In this document: piece by piece, positions 33,027-46,300 of the stretch
How positions within the stretch are numbered: the first letter of the stretch is position 1
How the letters are laid out: the number at the start of each line of letters is the position of its first letter
Origin: Asterias amurensis
Taxonomy: Eukaryota; Echinodermata; Asteroidea; Forcipulatida; Asteriidae
Assembly: GCF_032118995.1 (NCBI RefSeq)
Contig: NC_092668.1
Location: forward strand, 13,619,501-13,683,500
Length of the DNA stretch: 64,000 bases
Reading direction: 5' to 3'
Notes under the pieces: generated by a model
What the model was told of the DNA's origin: nothing
The model's input: only the letters and a program-made list of their open reading frames with translations
Databases searched by the model: none
Made by a program: the position numbers and the translations under genes

Positions 33027-36000
33027 AGCACCACTGAACTGTAGAAGCAGCAGAGTTGTGCAAACGTGTGTGCCGGTCGGTGTGGCCAACTACTATCTGG
33101 AAAGTGTGACGACCTAATGATCCAAGAGTTAATGGTTGGGTAAGCATTTTATTAAGTGAAATCTTGTTAATGTGGCGCTGGTAGTCTGTCTTACCGGTGT
33201 CCTACCTTACATGATTGACAAACTATTTCAACTTTCTCGATCTCCGACAAAAAAACGAAACCTAAGAAAGAAAGGATTTGGTTGCCTGTTGAAGTCTTTG
33301 GGGGCCTGTATCAAAAGTGTCAAGGACTGAGGACCATTGCACTTTTTTGCACATTTTTTACCTGATCATTTTGTTATCCTAAGTTGGTACCCGTCTCTCT
33401 ATACTGTTCCTGTGTAAGCGGGTCTGCTTTTTGAGCAACTTCTCTACACTGGACATCCTCTTCTGATCTGAGGGAGCCTCTGAACTTGACGGATGACGGA
33501 GACTTCTACCCAGATGTTGGTGCGAGGGTCGGAGAAACGAGATTCTGAACATGGCTATTCACATTTCAATCAGGTACTCAGGCTTTTACATTGGTTTCAC
33601 TTGTGTAAAGAAGTTTTGACTGTATCAAAAGGAGATATCAAAGATGACATTGGGATTGTGTAGGAAGTTAACAGGGTCCTTTATTGTAGAAGAAACATGG
33701 TCGCTTAGAAAGATGCTGTTGTGCATTAGGTAATTGTGACCGTTTTAATTCTCAGCCACAGTAGGTTGTATGTACACTCCTTCGTAAGTTAGAATAGTTG
33801 AACTGGTTAACAATATTCAGTCTATGACGTTAACTATTGGTCTATTTCAGTGACCAATTAACTAGGTTGTTCATTGTAGGTTTTGAGTGGTCAGCTTTAT
33901 GACAGATTCTACAGTAGGTATATTAACGATAATCAGTTGAGGAAATGATTTATAAATGATGTTGATCAATAGATATTGCTTTTTTAACAAATTTTGCCAC
34001 TGTGGTGTGCATGATTTGTATACATTTTTCATAAACGTAGTAATTTAGCTGCAGTAGGTGTTTTCAATCCTTCAGGGTATTAATTATTGATAATTGTGAA
34101 CAGTTTTTACAACTGGTTAACCTTTTTCCAGCTGAACATGGTGACGACACTCGGGCGGTTTACAAAACCTCACAAAATTTGTTTAGCCGCAATGTTGGAA
34201 TCTTGTTTCTCTGATCAGCACATCATCATCTGGGTTGAAGTTTTAGTTATTTAGGCTGTTAAAGTGACAGAGACACTTGGTCGTTAATATTTTGACAGGT
34301 TCTGAAAAGAGTAGGCAAGTTTAAGATAAACCTGTAGAACTGTTGGGAACAAATGCAACCTGTGTTTGTTAAGATCTCTTTGAAACAAAACAAATTTGTG
34401 CGATGTCCATCAATTATTTTAATTTTTTTATGGTAAACATGAGAATGTCTCAACATGTACAACAGCGCAGTGTACAATGGATCAAACTAGGTGTTTATTA
34501 GCGTGTTAGCAGTACTAGTGTAGACTTATTCAGTTAAATAACCTCAGAACAAACAGTAATTTGTCACATGGCTAGGTAGATATAGGAAGCATACACACTA
34601 GTCCAGTATTAGTGTAGAATTATTAAATAAATAACTAAATTAGTTAGCTTGATTTTGTTATGAATATTATGCCAAAAAGACACAGCAGGAATAGGTATTC
34701 TAAATAAGACCTCACTTTGTTACTTTAGTCATGCACTGTTTGCAGAATCACAGGTGTCTTTCTAGATGGAAAATACACCAAGTTTTCAGCGATTTTATCG
34801 TCACTTAATAATAAAACCTTAATTTTCCGACATCGAAGTCAGACTCAGTTTTATGCAAAAACATTGTACTTTATAATTGGTACGAAATCATTAGTATGCA
34901 GTTGTTGGTTTGCATATTTACATGTAGTTAATCAGTAGGAGTAGTTGTTGATCCTAGATGTTCAATACTTTATTGGGACTTCATCAGCAATTTGTAGTTC
35001 CGTAGGATTTGAAACTTTGTTGTACTTAGGATCTTATCTATCGTCACTGATAAAACCTTAATTTTCTGACATCGACGTCGGACTCATTTTTATGCAAAAA
35101 CATTGTAATTTAAAATTGGTGCGAAAACATTAGCATGCAGTTGTTGGTTTGCAGGTTTACATGAAGTTAATCAGTAGGAGTAGTTGTTGATCCTAGATGT
35201 TCAATACTTTATTGGGACTTCATTAACAATTTGTAGTTCCGTAGGATTTGAAACTTTGTTGTACTTAGGAGTTTAGATTTTGTTTAGAGATAGATTAGGT
35301 TGTTTTTTGTTAGGTTTTTTTCTCAGTCTAGTTATCCTCCATAAACCCAATGTCATCTACAATATCTCCTGTAACGATACTCAATGCAATGAAGATGCAA
35401 ATTTGATGTTTGTGTACAACCTCACTTTTGACTTTGAAATTTGACTTTGTTTGAACGTGTAATCACACACACTGTTAAAATGTTGCGATGTTTTAACAAA
35501 TCCAAAACTTATGATTGATTTGAAACAAAATTTATGAAGAAGTGTAGTACTTCTAATGCAAGTGAAACCAATACATTCCTGAGTATGCTGTTAATATTGA
35601 AAAGAACATGCGTATTTTAGTTCTGTTTTTTGTGCTTGTCACAAAAATTCACAAAATTGTTCAAGTTCAGCCGCCATGTTGGAATCTTGTTTCTCTGATC
35701 AGCGCATCATCATCTGTGTTGAAGTCTTCGTTATTCTGATGGTACAGGACTCAATCGGTGACGGAGTGGAAGCATCCTTTTACACTTCAACCAAAATTCG
35801 AACTTGAAACTTGTCTCCAAGAACTTAGCGACGTGTTTGCCCGAACAGGGGGAGACGTCCGATGGTACACTTGATTCAGATTCATCAAACATTTTAACGG
35901 GCAACAGAATCCTTTCCGACTTTTGTTTTGGACTTTGGAAAAAAAATCTTAAGTTTGTTTTTGGCTTCGGACTTTTAAAAAACAATCTTTTTAGTTTGTC

Positions 36001-36189
36001 AATCATGTAAGGTAGGACATTGGTAAAACAGACTATCAATGAAACATTAACTTGATTTAACTTAATAAAATGCTTTCCTTCCATTAATACTTAGATCATT
36101 TAGTCGCTTCACTTTCTAAATAGTAGTTGGCCACACCGATCGGCACACACGTTTGCGCAACTCTGCTGCTTCTACAGTTCAGTGGTGCT
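33027..36189. mobile_element. 3.2-kb element with long terminal inverted repeats (200 bp or more)
   Basis: Left end AGCACCACTGAACTGTAGAA at 33027 and its inverse at 36170-36189 begin inverted repeats. I can follow these by eye for about 205 bases (to about 33231 and 35985), with weaker similarity beyond. The interior has a tandem pair (34796-35034 and 35043-35273) and direct repeats containing GTTGGAATCTTGTTTCTCTG at about 34190 and 35680. No transposase was recognised. A 117-codon minus frame (35731-36084) overlaps the right inverted repeat and has a partial likeness in the left one, so it is probably not a gene. No clear target duplication was seen. Non-autonomous foldback or degraded DNA transposon. 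Confidence 0.7.
34796..35273 (+). repeat. Two-copy tandem duplication, about 240 bp, inside the inverted-repeat element
   Basis: Both copies share TTTTATGCAAAAACATTGTA, GTAGTTGTTGATCCTAGATG and CAATACTTTATTGGGACTTC, with a few substitutions. Confidence 0.85.
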
Positions 36190-36551
36190 TAAAAAAATCA
36201 AAAAAATCCCTTAAAAAACGCCTTTTTTATATAGACTAAGTCAGCCAAAAAAAATTCTCGTGCCGTTGTACGGTTCGAAATTAACTGCGTAAAAAGTTTG
36301 GCCCTACCCCCCCTATTATTAAAATCATGATCAACCAAGTGCACCCCCTATAGGGGTGCAGAAGAGACTGTATCCCAAAGTAATGTACACCAACATGTAA
36401 TCAAGTAGAAATTTGCATAAGACACTTAATACAAGGCGTCAAATTCAAATTACCATAAGATTATATTGCTAGGTACATCAAAATGGAATGCAGCCCCTTA
36501 TTAAAGGTATCGTCTTATAGCTTGTTGTGACTTTAAATAACAATAAAATGG

Positions 36552-36890
36552 AGTTCCATTGTGGACTTAGTCATTTTTTGACCAAAAAAAACTAGCCATT
36601 GTTTGTACTTAGTAATTTTTTGAGCAGAAACTCATAGTCAATGTTTGTACTTAGTCTTTTTTTGGACTTGGTCATTTTTGACAAAAACACTTAGTAATTA
36701 TTGACTTTCTGAGTCCTTTTGTGGACTTAGTCATTTTTTGACCAAAACACTAGCCATTGTTTGTACTTAGTAATTTTTTGAGCAGAAACTCATAGTCAAT
36801 GTTTGTACTTAGTCTTTTTTTGGACTTAGTCATTTTTTTATAAAAACACTTAGTAATTTTTGACTCTCTGTGTCCCTTTGTGGAATTGGC
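36552..36890 (+). repeat. Two-copy tandem duplication, about 165 bp
   Basis: Each copy runs from TTGTGGACTTAGTCATTTTT through GAGCAGAAACTCATAGTC. It is itself built of shorter TTTGTACTTAGTNATTTTT-like units. 36890-38930 has no gene. It holds a poly-G run near 38500 and a partial copy of the GGACAC repeat near 38.08-38.34 kb. Confidence 0.75.
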
Positions 36891-38936
36891 AATTTTTGAC
36901 TTCAAAAACTTTCCAAGATTGAGATTATAAAGTCACGGAACAAGCTATAAGATGCGGCCTTTACAGAAGATACAACATTGGTAGTTACGCTATTGTAAAT
37001 TTTGGTAAGCATGCAAGTAAACATTCATCTAATGTCCACTTGATATAAAAACTGTTTTGAGATAAACAATCAATAAAGAAATTTGTTTTGAAACGCTGCA
37101 AGTTTTAGATAATGATTTTTGTGTCCAAATTTGGGCACTCTATATGCAGTATATGAATACCAATGTTGTACCTTCTTTATAAGTAAGAAATGCAACCTGT
37201 AAACCATAAAGGAGTCAAATTTAATTAGATTTGTTTGAGAATAAACAAATAAAACGCTTTGATTCTTGGAATATTCTGAAAAAGCACAAACAATTATTTT
37301 ACAAGTTTGTGGAAACCAAATAGTTAATTTATGTTTTCATTAGACTAGTTTTTTTTTAGCCATGTGAACTCCTTTTGGAAAAAACAGGTTACATTTCTTC
37401 CTTGGTTGATCATTTATATTTCTTAGCTATGGTTGTCATTTGCCAGCTGATGTTTCTTCTAGGATAAATTCTTAACTGGTTTGGGGGGTTTAAGTTGAAT
37501 TTTGAAACTATACACATTTCAATACTTTTAATAAAGACAAGTATGAATTGAAAGCTGTATTTGATTTTACAAATACAATTTTTGAATTGTGGCACTTGAC
37601 AAGTGCATTAATAAAAAAGACATTTTGAAATAACTTCAATGAGGTTTAAGTAATTTTACATCAACTGGCACATTTCTAACCATCAATTTAAGCAACTATC
37701 AAAATGAATAGTAAGGAAGCAACAGGAGTGCAAAAGCACCCCAAAACAAAAATTGTTTTAATTAAAACGTTCCGGAAACATAACATACATCTTAGTCATA
37801 ATCAAGCTCTTGAGGTAGGGGTGGGTGGGGGTTAATGTCTAACAGTGTGGATGCACTAACTGCTGTTTTTGTTTTCTTTCTTTGGAAAACATGAGTTTGT
37901 TCAAATAAAGTCTTGAAAATTCAAATAAACAATTTAGTCTGGTTTGCTTATTATTTTCTGATGAATCATAATATTTGGAAAATTATTGGTTCTATGAACG
38001 GCTTTGGTGATCCCCTACTCCCCTTCTAGGTGTTAATGAACTAATTAAAAGTAACTTTAAGGAAATAATAAAGATTGGGGATACTTTTGGTAATTATCAA
38101 ACACCTGTCTCATCACTTGGTGTGCCTCAATAAATGCATAAATAACAAACAAGTGAAAGTTTTGGCTCAAATGGTCATCAAAGTTGAAAACAAAATATGA
38201 AAGGAAATCTACATTCCATGCATAAAAGTGTGTGCTTTCAGATAGATGCATGAGAAAGGCGTCATGCCTGAAGCCTTTCTCAGATTAAATTTTGTGAAAA
38301 AATTACCACTTTCCCTAAAACTACATTTTACTTTAAAGGGTGTTTTTCCAACAACATTGTTTAAACATCAACATGGCCAGTGCTCTATCGTTTTCATGGT
38401 AATTAATTTTTGGAGTAACTACAAAGTACACCTATTTAATAGGATGCATTCAAAATTATAAAGCTAATTTTTTTCTCTCAACATCCTGGGGGTGTGGGGG
38501 GGGGGGGGCGGTAGAGTTACTTATTATTCATGAACAGTAATTCCATGTTTGCAAGTACAGAAATACAGTGTAATCGTTCCTTTTGATGAACTAGAATCAG
38601 TTGCAAAACTCAAAAAATGCTCATTCACAATATTAGGTAATGACCTCAAGGGTAGTTTAGTATCGAATTGACGATGCTTAGCCTGTAATACAGGCATTAT
38701 GTTTGGCTATTGAGGGAAAAGTATGAACATTTCATCGAGAAGAAGGGCTCACCTAAATAAAAGTTTTTAATAGAAATTTAATGGATTCTTCGGAGGCCCC
38801 ACAAAAAAAAAGAAGTCATAAATAATGTGGGTCTTAGGAGAAAAAAAAAGTACGAGAGAAGGTTGGGCAAATGTGTTGGTATAAATTATGTTGGCCCTAC
38901 AGCTAGTAATAGAAATATACATTTTGGTTGCCTTAC

Positions 38937-39750
38937 AGAACGGTTGAGGCTCGTACTCAGTGACTGCTGTTGTGGCTGGAAAGACTGCTGAGATGTAGGG
39001 AGAGGCAGCATACACTTCTGATGAAAGGGAAACATTCAGATTCCACGTACTCTGAAAAAGAACAAAATTATATTTAGAGTATGGATGTAAATTAGTGTTC
39101 ATACATAATGAGGGGATATAGAAAGTATAAGGCATTGGGAAATTTTACTTCAGGACAGCACGTTCAGGGGGCCTTTAAATTGTCTCAACATATACATGAC
39201 ATGTACAGTACCTCATGTCGTCAAATCTAATTCCCAACACACAAGAAAACAATTCAAAGAAAAATATATGCGCCCTGTGAATTTACTCTAAACACTTGCA
39301 TTGAACTTTGAAGGAATTGGAGAAACAAAAAACGTGTAGTGCAAAGTGTTAGAATTCATCAGCAAAATCGATGTGGGTCAATGTTTCAACAAAAATATCC
39401 GTCCCTAACAATATTTTCCTCACTTGTATTGAGCGAGAATTCAGTGGTTTAATCAATTTTAACACAATCTATGTTTCTTCGATTTGTCTTGGGTTATATT
39501 ATGACATTTAGCTGACAATAGTTTGACTGTATTGCCCGAGACAATCTTGTCTTATTTATAACCCCCTCAATTTTGCATCAACACATGAATCACTTACCTG
39601 ATTAAGAAGATTCTATGAACATCCGTGGTGTTATCATCGTGGAAGTTGTTAAATTTTGATGTGTAAAATGTTACAGAAAATCTGCTTTTCCTCCACACAC
39701 ACTTTGAGCAATCGCCTTGAACACACGATGCCCGCGCTCAGAAACAAAAT
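38937..39750 (-). ncRNA. Possible spliced transcript, minus strand (two exons seen)
   Basis: Exon about 39598-39750 starts in a small CpG-containing patch (GGCCGCGAGG) and ends CAG|GTAAGT. Exon 38937-39051 has a strong acceptor TTGTTCTTTTTCAG and a donor TTCT|GTAAGG. Exon 2 is open in one frame, but exon 1 has stops in the matching phase and no usable ATG, so a coding role is unlikely. Further exons are not identified. Splice motifs alone support this. Confidence 0.28.
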
Positions 39751-40720
39751 GGCCGCGAGGAGTTAAGGGGTGCATCAACCTCGTTCCCAGGGGTGATTGA
39801 TATCGCCATCTTTTCCCAGCATGCCTTACTCGATGTGCATGTGCGTGACCGTAGTACGAACGGTATCCTTTTATTGGACGAAATTTGAAAGAATCATAGG
39901 GGGTGAGGCCAGCACTTTTATCAATTGCCTATTTTTTTTGTTAAGGTGCGATGTTGTGCTCGTCATGATGCAGTAGGCTTTTCTGAAGCCTTTTTTTATT
40001 GAATAGAAGCCAATAATAATATTTCAAGCAATACTTAAAGAAGGTGTTACTTTGTTTTTTACTTGAAAGAATTGGGCGAAACTTGAAAAATATCAGGGAT
40101 AAAGTCCAGCTTTTTTATCAAATATAGCCTTATGATTTTTTTCGAGCGAAAAGTTCACAAGGCAATTTTTTTCGAGCGAAATATTTTGGGGGCGTACGTT
40201 ATTTTTCAAAGTTTACCAAATGTCAACTTTTAGTTTGAAGTGGCGCAATTTTCAATTTTATTTTCTGTGCTTCCTTTTTTTTTATTTACTCCAGATGGAT
40301 CGCAATGCCCTGGATTGTTCAACTCACGAATATGTATTTATCAAAATCTAGGACTAGCAGTCTCACCATTCAATAGTTTTGAACATCACCGCTTGAAATT
40401 ATAATGGTGAGTTCCATAGGATGACGTCATGATCGCTAGGCTTATGTGCGTGTACAGTAAAAACTATGTATAAGCTGACGTAGCGCTGCGCTGTACCTGG
40501 AAACTACCACCGCGCAACGAAACCTCATACATATTCATATTTACTTTGTACACCACGCTAATTATCAGCGTAGCCATATCGCGTCACGTGACATGACCTT
40601 TGGATATGCATGACTTGCAAGATTTTCCTGATGAGACCATAATGTTATATTTAAGAACTAGATGGCGCACTGACCTATATACGCGCTCGGCATGCGCACA
40701 GGCGGCCATTTTCTAAGTTG
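39700..40720. promoter_or_regulatory. Promoter-like region with CRE/ATF and YY1-type motifs
   Basis: It has locally higher CpG, a palindromic ATGACGTCAT (40421-40430), AAATGGCCGCGAGG near 39749 and GGCGGCCATTTTC near 40701. No start site or gene on the plus strand could be tied to it. Confidence 0.3.
40180..40262 (-). repeat. Reverse copy of a POLR1H intron repeat flank
   Basis: On the minus strand it reads GAAAATTGCGCCACTTCAAA, then TTGACATTTGGTAAACTTTG, matching about 26655-26710 in the POLR1H intron. The intron repeat therefore derives from a dispersed element. Confidence 0.7.
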
Positions 40721-41755
40721 ACAAAACTGCTTAGAGTTATGTATAAGAACTACATGTAGAGCGCTCATGGCCTATAATAAATTTACGAAAATAATTGTTT
40801 ACAAAACTCTAACAAAGTTCGGCCCATTACAAACTAAATTCAACGAGGCTTCCCTTAGAGCATGCGACAACATGATAAAATAAAAACAAGAGAAACAAAC
40901 TGGGTTTTTTTACGGGCTGCAATCCGTGTTTGTGAATGTTTATTTTCTATTTACCAAGCGCATTTCGTTCATTAAATACACAATGATCAAAAAGATGGAA
41001 GTATAACACTACAGTGATATTGTTTGTTTTGTTCCCAGGAATGCGTAAAACCCAAAACATTTTTAACCTGCTACTTAAATAAATGTCAAGTATAAACTTT
41101 GGATTTTGCAAAGCTTATATTAATCAGACCACAAGTACAACCCATGTCCAAGAAATCTATTATTCACCAAAATTAACCAATATTATTACTAGTCCAATGA
41201 TGATCAATATTAATTATCAATTACATATTTTGGAAATGATAATGATACTTTTAAATGGCAAGTTCTGATTGCACACATATATTTACACTCCACAAAACAA
41301 AACACCTCTATCCCCAATCAAAAGACCCAAATTGTGTTTATACTAGAACAATTTTTTCCTGTAAAATATTTCCCTCTGATATAAAGTCATATCCAAGAAA
41401 ACAGTGATTCTATTTGATACATACAACCAAAATTAGCGTCAATGTGTTTACATGCTGGAAAATGTGTTTGGTTTTTCCCTCTTGCATGCTAGTTCTAATC
41501 AGAATGTCTTCTTTTCCAAACAATACCATAAATAACATGTTTTCCCCAACGACACATTATCATAACTCATAAATAGGTACATTTATATATACACAGAACA
41601 TGTTTGTATGTACAATTTGTTTGTCAATAAACACAATTTGTTTACAAGGACGATACACCGTTTGTCTTTGAAAGAGTAATATACAGTCATTCCATCAAAA
41701 GGGTCCGAAGGACTCGAATTTGACATTGGACGGTAAGGTCGATGCCAGCGATTTT

Positions 41756-42059
41756 AGTATAGACCTTTCTTTTGCAACGTCACAGCCCGAGTTTTTGCCA
41801 ACCCAGATTGGAAAACTATGGAAAGCCGTAAGTGCAAATTAAGAAAAGATCGCTATTTTTTGTAACAATGTAACCAAATTTGTTGATTTTGTTAAAAACA
41901 AAACAAATAATTATGAGAGGTATTTTATTTAATTGAAAGTTTGCAGAAAATGCTGAATTTGGTTAAAACATCTGTGTTTAAGATTTAGTGTTTTACTAAC
42001 ATTCGGCCGACCATGCCAACCAAGGCGGTTTGTTTATCAACAAAAGAAAGGTCTATTAG
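41756..42059. mobile_element. Inverted-end repeat with ATAGACCTTTCTTTTG ends
   Basis: TATAGACCTTTCTTTTG at the left end is answered by CAAAAGAAAGGTCTAT at the right. The interior is unique and non-coding. 42060-43392 is DCTN4 3' UTR or intergenic; minus-strand AATAAA signals lie at 42736-42747. Confidence 0.6.
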
Positions 42060-43392
42060 GCCAGTAAGCTTATGACAGGACAAATAAGGTGGTCTCGTGT
42101 AGTCCTAGTCTTGTGTTTTTTCATATGAAAACAATACCTCACTGTGTTATATTTTGAACTGAAACAAATTATGTTCAAATGTTGACTTGGAATTAGAAAA
42201 ACACAGGGCTTGGTTTTTAACACTGAACCGAAAGCCGGAGGCCAGTGGCTGTAGTGTGCGGCAATAGTGTCAGGCCAGCAAACTTATATCATGACCAGAC
42301 AAGTGCGGTGGTCTTGTGTTTTTAAAAGTTAAAACCTGCAAGTAGACACTGTGTTCAGCTGAAACTTTCACATGTGACTTCCATTATATTGTATCTTTCC
42401 TTATAGTTTTGCCTATGACCCTGCTTTTAAGCATTATTCTAACTACTTAAGCTCCACAAATTCTATTATATTCAATGTTTAAGAACAGGCTGCAATTTTG
42501 CAATAAAGTCCAAAGTTTGAACTTTTTCATTTGACACCAACAAATTACAATTCAATTTTACACATGCGTTTAGTTTACTTTTTCGTGTTAAACAAGGACT
42601 AACGTTCCAATGAAATTCCTCCAAAATAATCCGTTAATACTCTGAAAATGTTTGATAAAACTAAGTTAATTTTACCTTTCTCCTAAAACAAAGTTTTTGG
42701 TATGAATATTTTGTTAAAACCAAATGCAAGCAGAATTTATTTTTATTAAATGTATAAAAGGAACAAACCCTTGTCCACCCCTTTGCAAAATACAAAATTG
42801 CAAAAAAAATTAGACAGAACTAAAAGGTTGTTGATGCTACAACAACAAAATTCTCTCCTTTTGAACAGTTTTGGTTCAGGATAAACAACCGTGCATGCAG
42901 CACACAAATAAGTTATTCAACCAACCTTACCATTCCAACTTCAACAGTTTTACTGTCTGAGCAAATTGAATGCAAACATGATTGTACTGCTGCAAATGCT
43001 TATCTCTTAATCTTTCCATCAAATTTAATAAAACATGGATGGATTCAAAAAATAAAACAAAATCCCAAAACAATACCCGAGAATGTGTTAAACATGAGCC
43101 TTTAAAAATAAAAAGAATTCAAATTTTTGTGTTTTAATTCACTTAAAAATGCATTGGTATATTATTGTAAAATTTGCTTCATAATAACTAGGCGTTATTA
43201 TTATCCTAGATGGCCCTCCCATAAATAAAATATTTTCTCAAAAGCACTTTTTTATGACATGCCAGTTACTTGAGTGGAAAATAAATAAACCAACTTCTTC
43301 TTGCAGAAGAAAAAAAACAACAACAATGCCTTACCCTGGGAAGGAGGAAACTACTGGCTACCAATACTTTCTTAATCTGGGGTTGAGGGAAG

Positions 43393-46300
43393 TTACTGGT
43401 TCTGTGCCAGGGGTCCAAGGTTGATTGTGACTTGGTGCTCCAACCACACCATATCATTATCGCCCTGAGACTCTGTGGTGCTGCGCAGGGAGGGCGTGGC
43501 ATTCTTGTAGTCATACTTCAGATTGAACGACACCTGTCAATCAAGAAGGGTAGAAGCAGGTATATTAGTTAAGGAATATTGCCTTTAAAGGTGCTGGACA
43601 CCATTGGTAATTAGATTGTGTATTCCTACTGGGGATTAGTCTTCCCGCGTGGAAATTTCTCTCCGGATTTTTGGGGATATCTCAAAAATGTGAGTACCTT
43701 TTGAATTAAAATTTTCAAAGAACTCAGGGAAAGCACTGAGTTTACATGGCTTTACACATATCCGTGTACCGTTCAAACCAAATAATATTTAAATTGTAGA
43801 TTCTCCAACTTACAATGACATCTCCAACCGCCTTCAAAGGAGTGATCCTCACCAGGACTCCGAGTTTATGAGCTTGACGGAACTGGACAAACCTAAGAAA
43901 AGAAAGTCAGACAGATTTAGAAATCGCTTGCTACCAACAACAAATGACAGAGAGTAGAATATAAATGCAAATATGGAAGAGAATGTTGTGCATTCTGATA
44001 TACCAGCAAGACTCCTAGTGGATGATACCCATGCCTACATCCTTATGGACTGAGTGTAACCCTCTTGAGACAATCTTCTGTATAATCACAGAACATCCAG
44101 ACATCGCTAGAACAGTTCTTTTTTTTAACTCCACTTTCGTCAATAGAAATGTTGACAGAAATAACATGAAAAAAATGTTATTTGGTGTTTAGAAATTGGG
44201 ATAATATGTTTATATACAAAAGAAAATAGTTGTGTAGAATAGGGAAGGTCTTACTCTGGTTTATCGTTATAATCTTTGTTGTCTGATGAAGAATCATCAA
44301 ATTCCGTCGTGTCATCTTTGGCGGCCAGAATTAACTCTTCATCTGGAACAACAACCTGAAGGCAAACAACAAATAAATAAATAAATAAATATATAAATAA
44401 ATAACAACTATTTATCTTTAAGTAAATGAATCTTCCACAAGTTTTTTTCTTACCCACTCTGCAATGTTCCTTAAGATAAATATATGCAACAAGTATACCT
44501 CTTTGATATTTGTCTGCCAACGCCGTCTCTAATGTTTACCTTGGCCGTGGTGATGTCATTTGCCTCGTCCGTTTTCTCCGGCGCCTCCATCTTGATTCTG
44601 GTGGCATTCTGGACTGGGTTGGTAATCATAAGGGTTACCACACTCTCTCGTTGTAAGTTCAGCTTGGGTACCAGGAAGATACGGACATCCGGAATATGGT
44701 GCCTGAAACGACGAGGTTAAAACAACAGTCAGACAGCTTTGTAAAGAACTGTGTATTGAATGTGTATAATATTGAATGGTCAGACGGTTGGAGGGTTGAC
44801 TGTGTCCTGTATAGATGCATTCACCACATGATATCATAGTGCAGGCTGGCATAGTTTATCCATCACTCATAACTACAGTGGATGATATTGAATGGTCAGA
44901 TGGTAGGAGGGTTGACTGTGTACTGAGTAGATGCACTCACCACATGATAAATTGCAGGCTATCATAGTTTAACTATCACTCAAAACCACACAAAATCACT
45001 AAGATGACATTAATGGTCAGACCGAAATTAAAGTACTTAAACTCCTAAATGACGCAAAATTGGTTTAGGTTTTTAGAAAATCTCTTGTATCGACATTTAT
45101 TATCAAGATGAATTTGTAAAGCAGGGTTTAGGACAAGGGTTTGTCAAATACTTACAAGGCAATGAGTTGAATCTTGAACTTGATGGAAGATGGATTGAAC
45201 TCTGGCTTGCTCAAGTTGTGCTCACAATCCTGAAAATATTTCAAAAATATACTCATCAAATTTAACCCAGGCTGCTCTTCAACGATAAGTGTTCTAGGTT
45301 TGTTAACATGCATTTCCTATCCTAGTACACAAGATAGAAAATTCTGGGAAAAGGGTGATTTAGCAATTTAAAAAAACAAGAACACTACAAGGTTGCAAAT
45401 AAGTGTATCTCTAAGTCCTTCCAAAATTGTTGAACAACGTCTAACAATCTGACTTGAGATACCACTAGCAGTTCATTAAAAACACTTGAATGCATATTAG
45501 TTCATTTTGAAGACTGGAAGCCAGTGGAAAAATGTGGAGCAAAGGAGTACTGTCACAAAATTTATTAACTTAGGCAACAACTAACTCACCCTGCATCTCT
45601 GAGAGCGTTTGATGAGTAGATGCTTGTGCCGAGGGTTCAGATCATCAACGGTAGAGGACGACATCTCTGGCTGCAAGAAACGCTGACGGATACTTGGAAC
45701 TGAAGAAGAAAACACAATTAGTTAGTCTGGAAGATAGACTTGTTGTGCCTGGTCATTAATGCAAAGTCTTTATTGGTTGGTCATTATTGCAAAGTCTTTA
45801 TTGGCGGGTCGCGATTGTCAGGTCACTGTAGCAAGGTCAATACCACCTGGTCAAGATCATTGTAGCAATGTCAACATTGCCTAATCATATTTGCCCAGTC
45901 ATGATTTTCCAGTCATTATTGGGCCGTGTCCGAAAGGGCGACTTCGGCTACAGCTACGGCTAGATCGCCCGCGTCTGCCTATTCTTCAACACTGGTAGAC
46001 GCGCTGATCTAGACGTAGCTGTAGCTGAAGTCGTGGTTTCAAACACGGCCTTGCCCGGCCATTATTGCCCAGTCATATTGTCCATTAAAACAACCTAAAA
46101 GACCCACCTTTCTCCAGAATGACTGGCTTGGTAAATATATCTTCTGGTAAGGGGTCCACTTCCTCCTGGGGTTCAATGACCTTGATGGTGACCTCTGCCT
46201 GTTCTCCTTCCTTCAACAACCTGTAGATGTAAAATCATACAACGAGTTAAACCAACAAAGTATGGGATTCTTATTTCAGCACTTTATCACACCCCTACAA

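Noticed and set aside
35731-36084. 117-codon minus ORF in the inverted-repeat element
   Set aside because: It lies mostly in the terminal inverted repeat. The partial peptide likeness in the other end reflects repeat identity, not coding.
43266-43514. 82-codon minus ORF at the DCTN4 3' end
   Set aside because: It is another frame of the last DCTN4 exon; the true frame ends [12 protein letters not shown].
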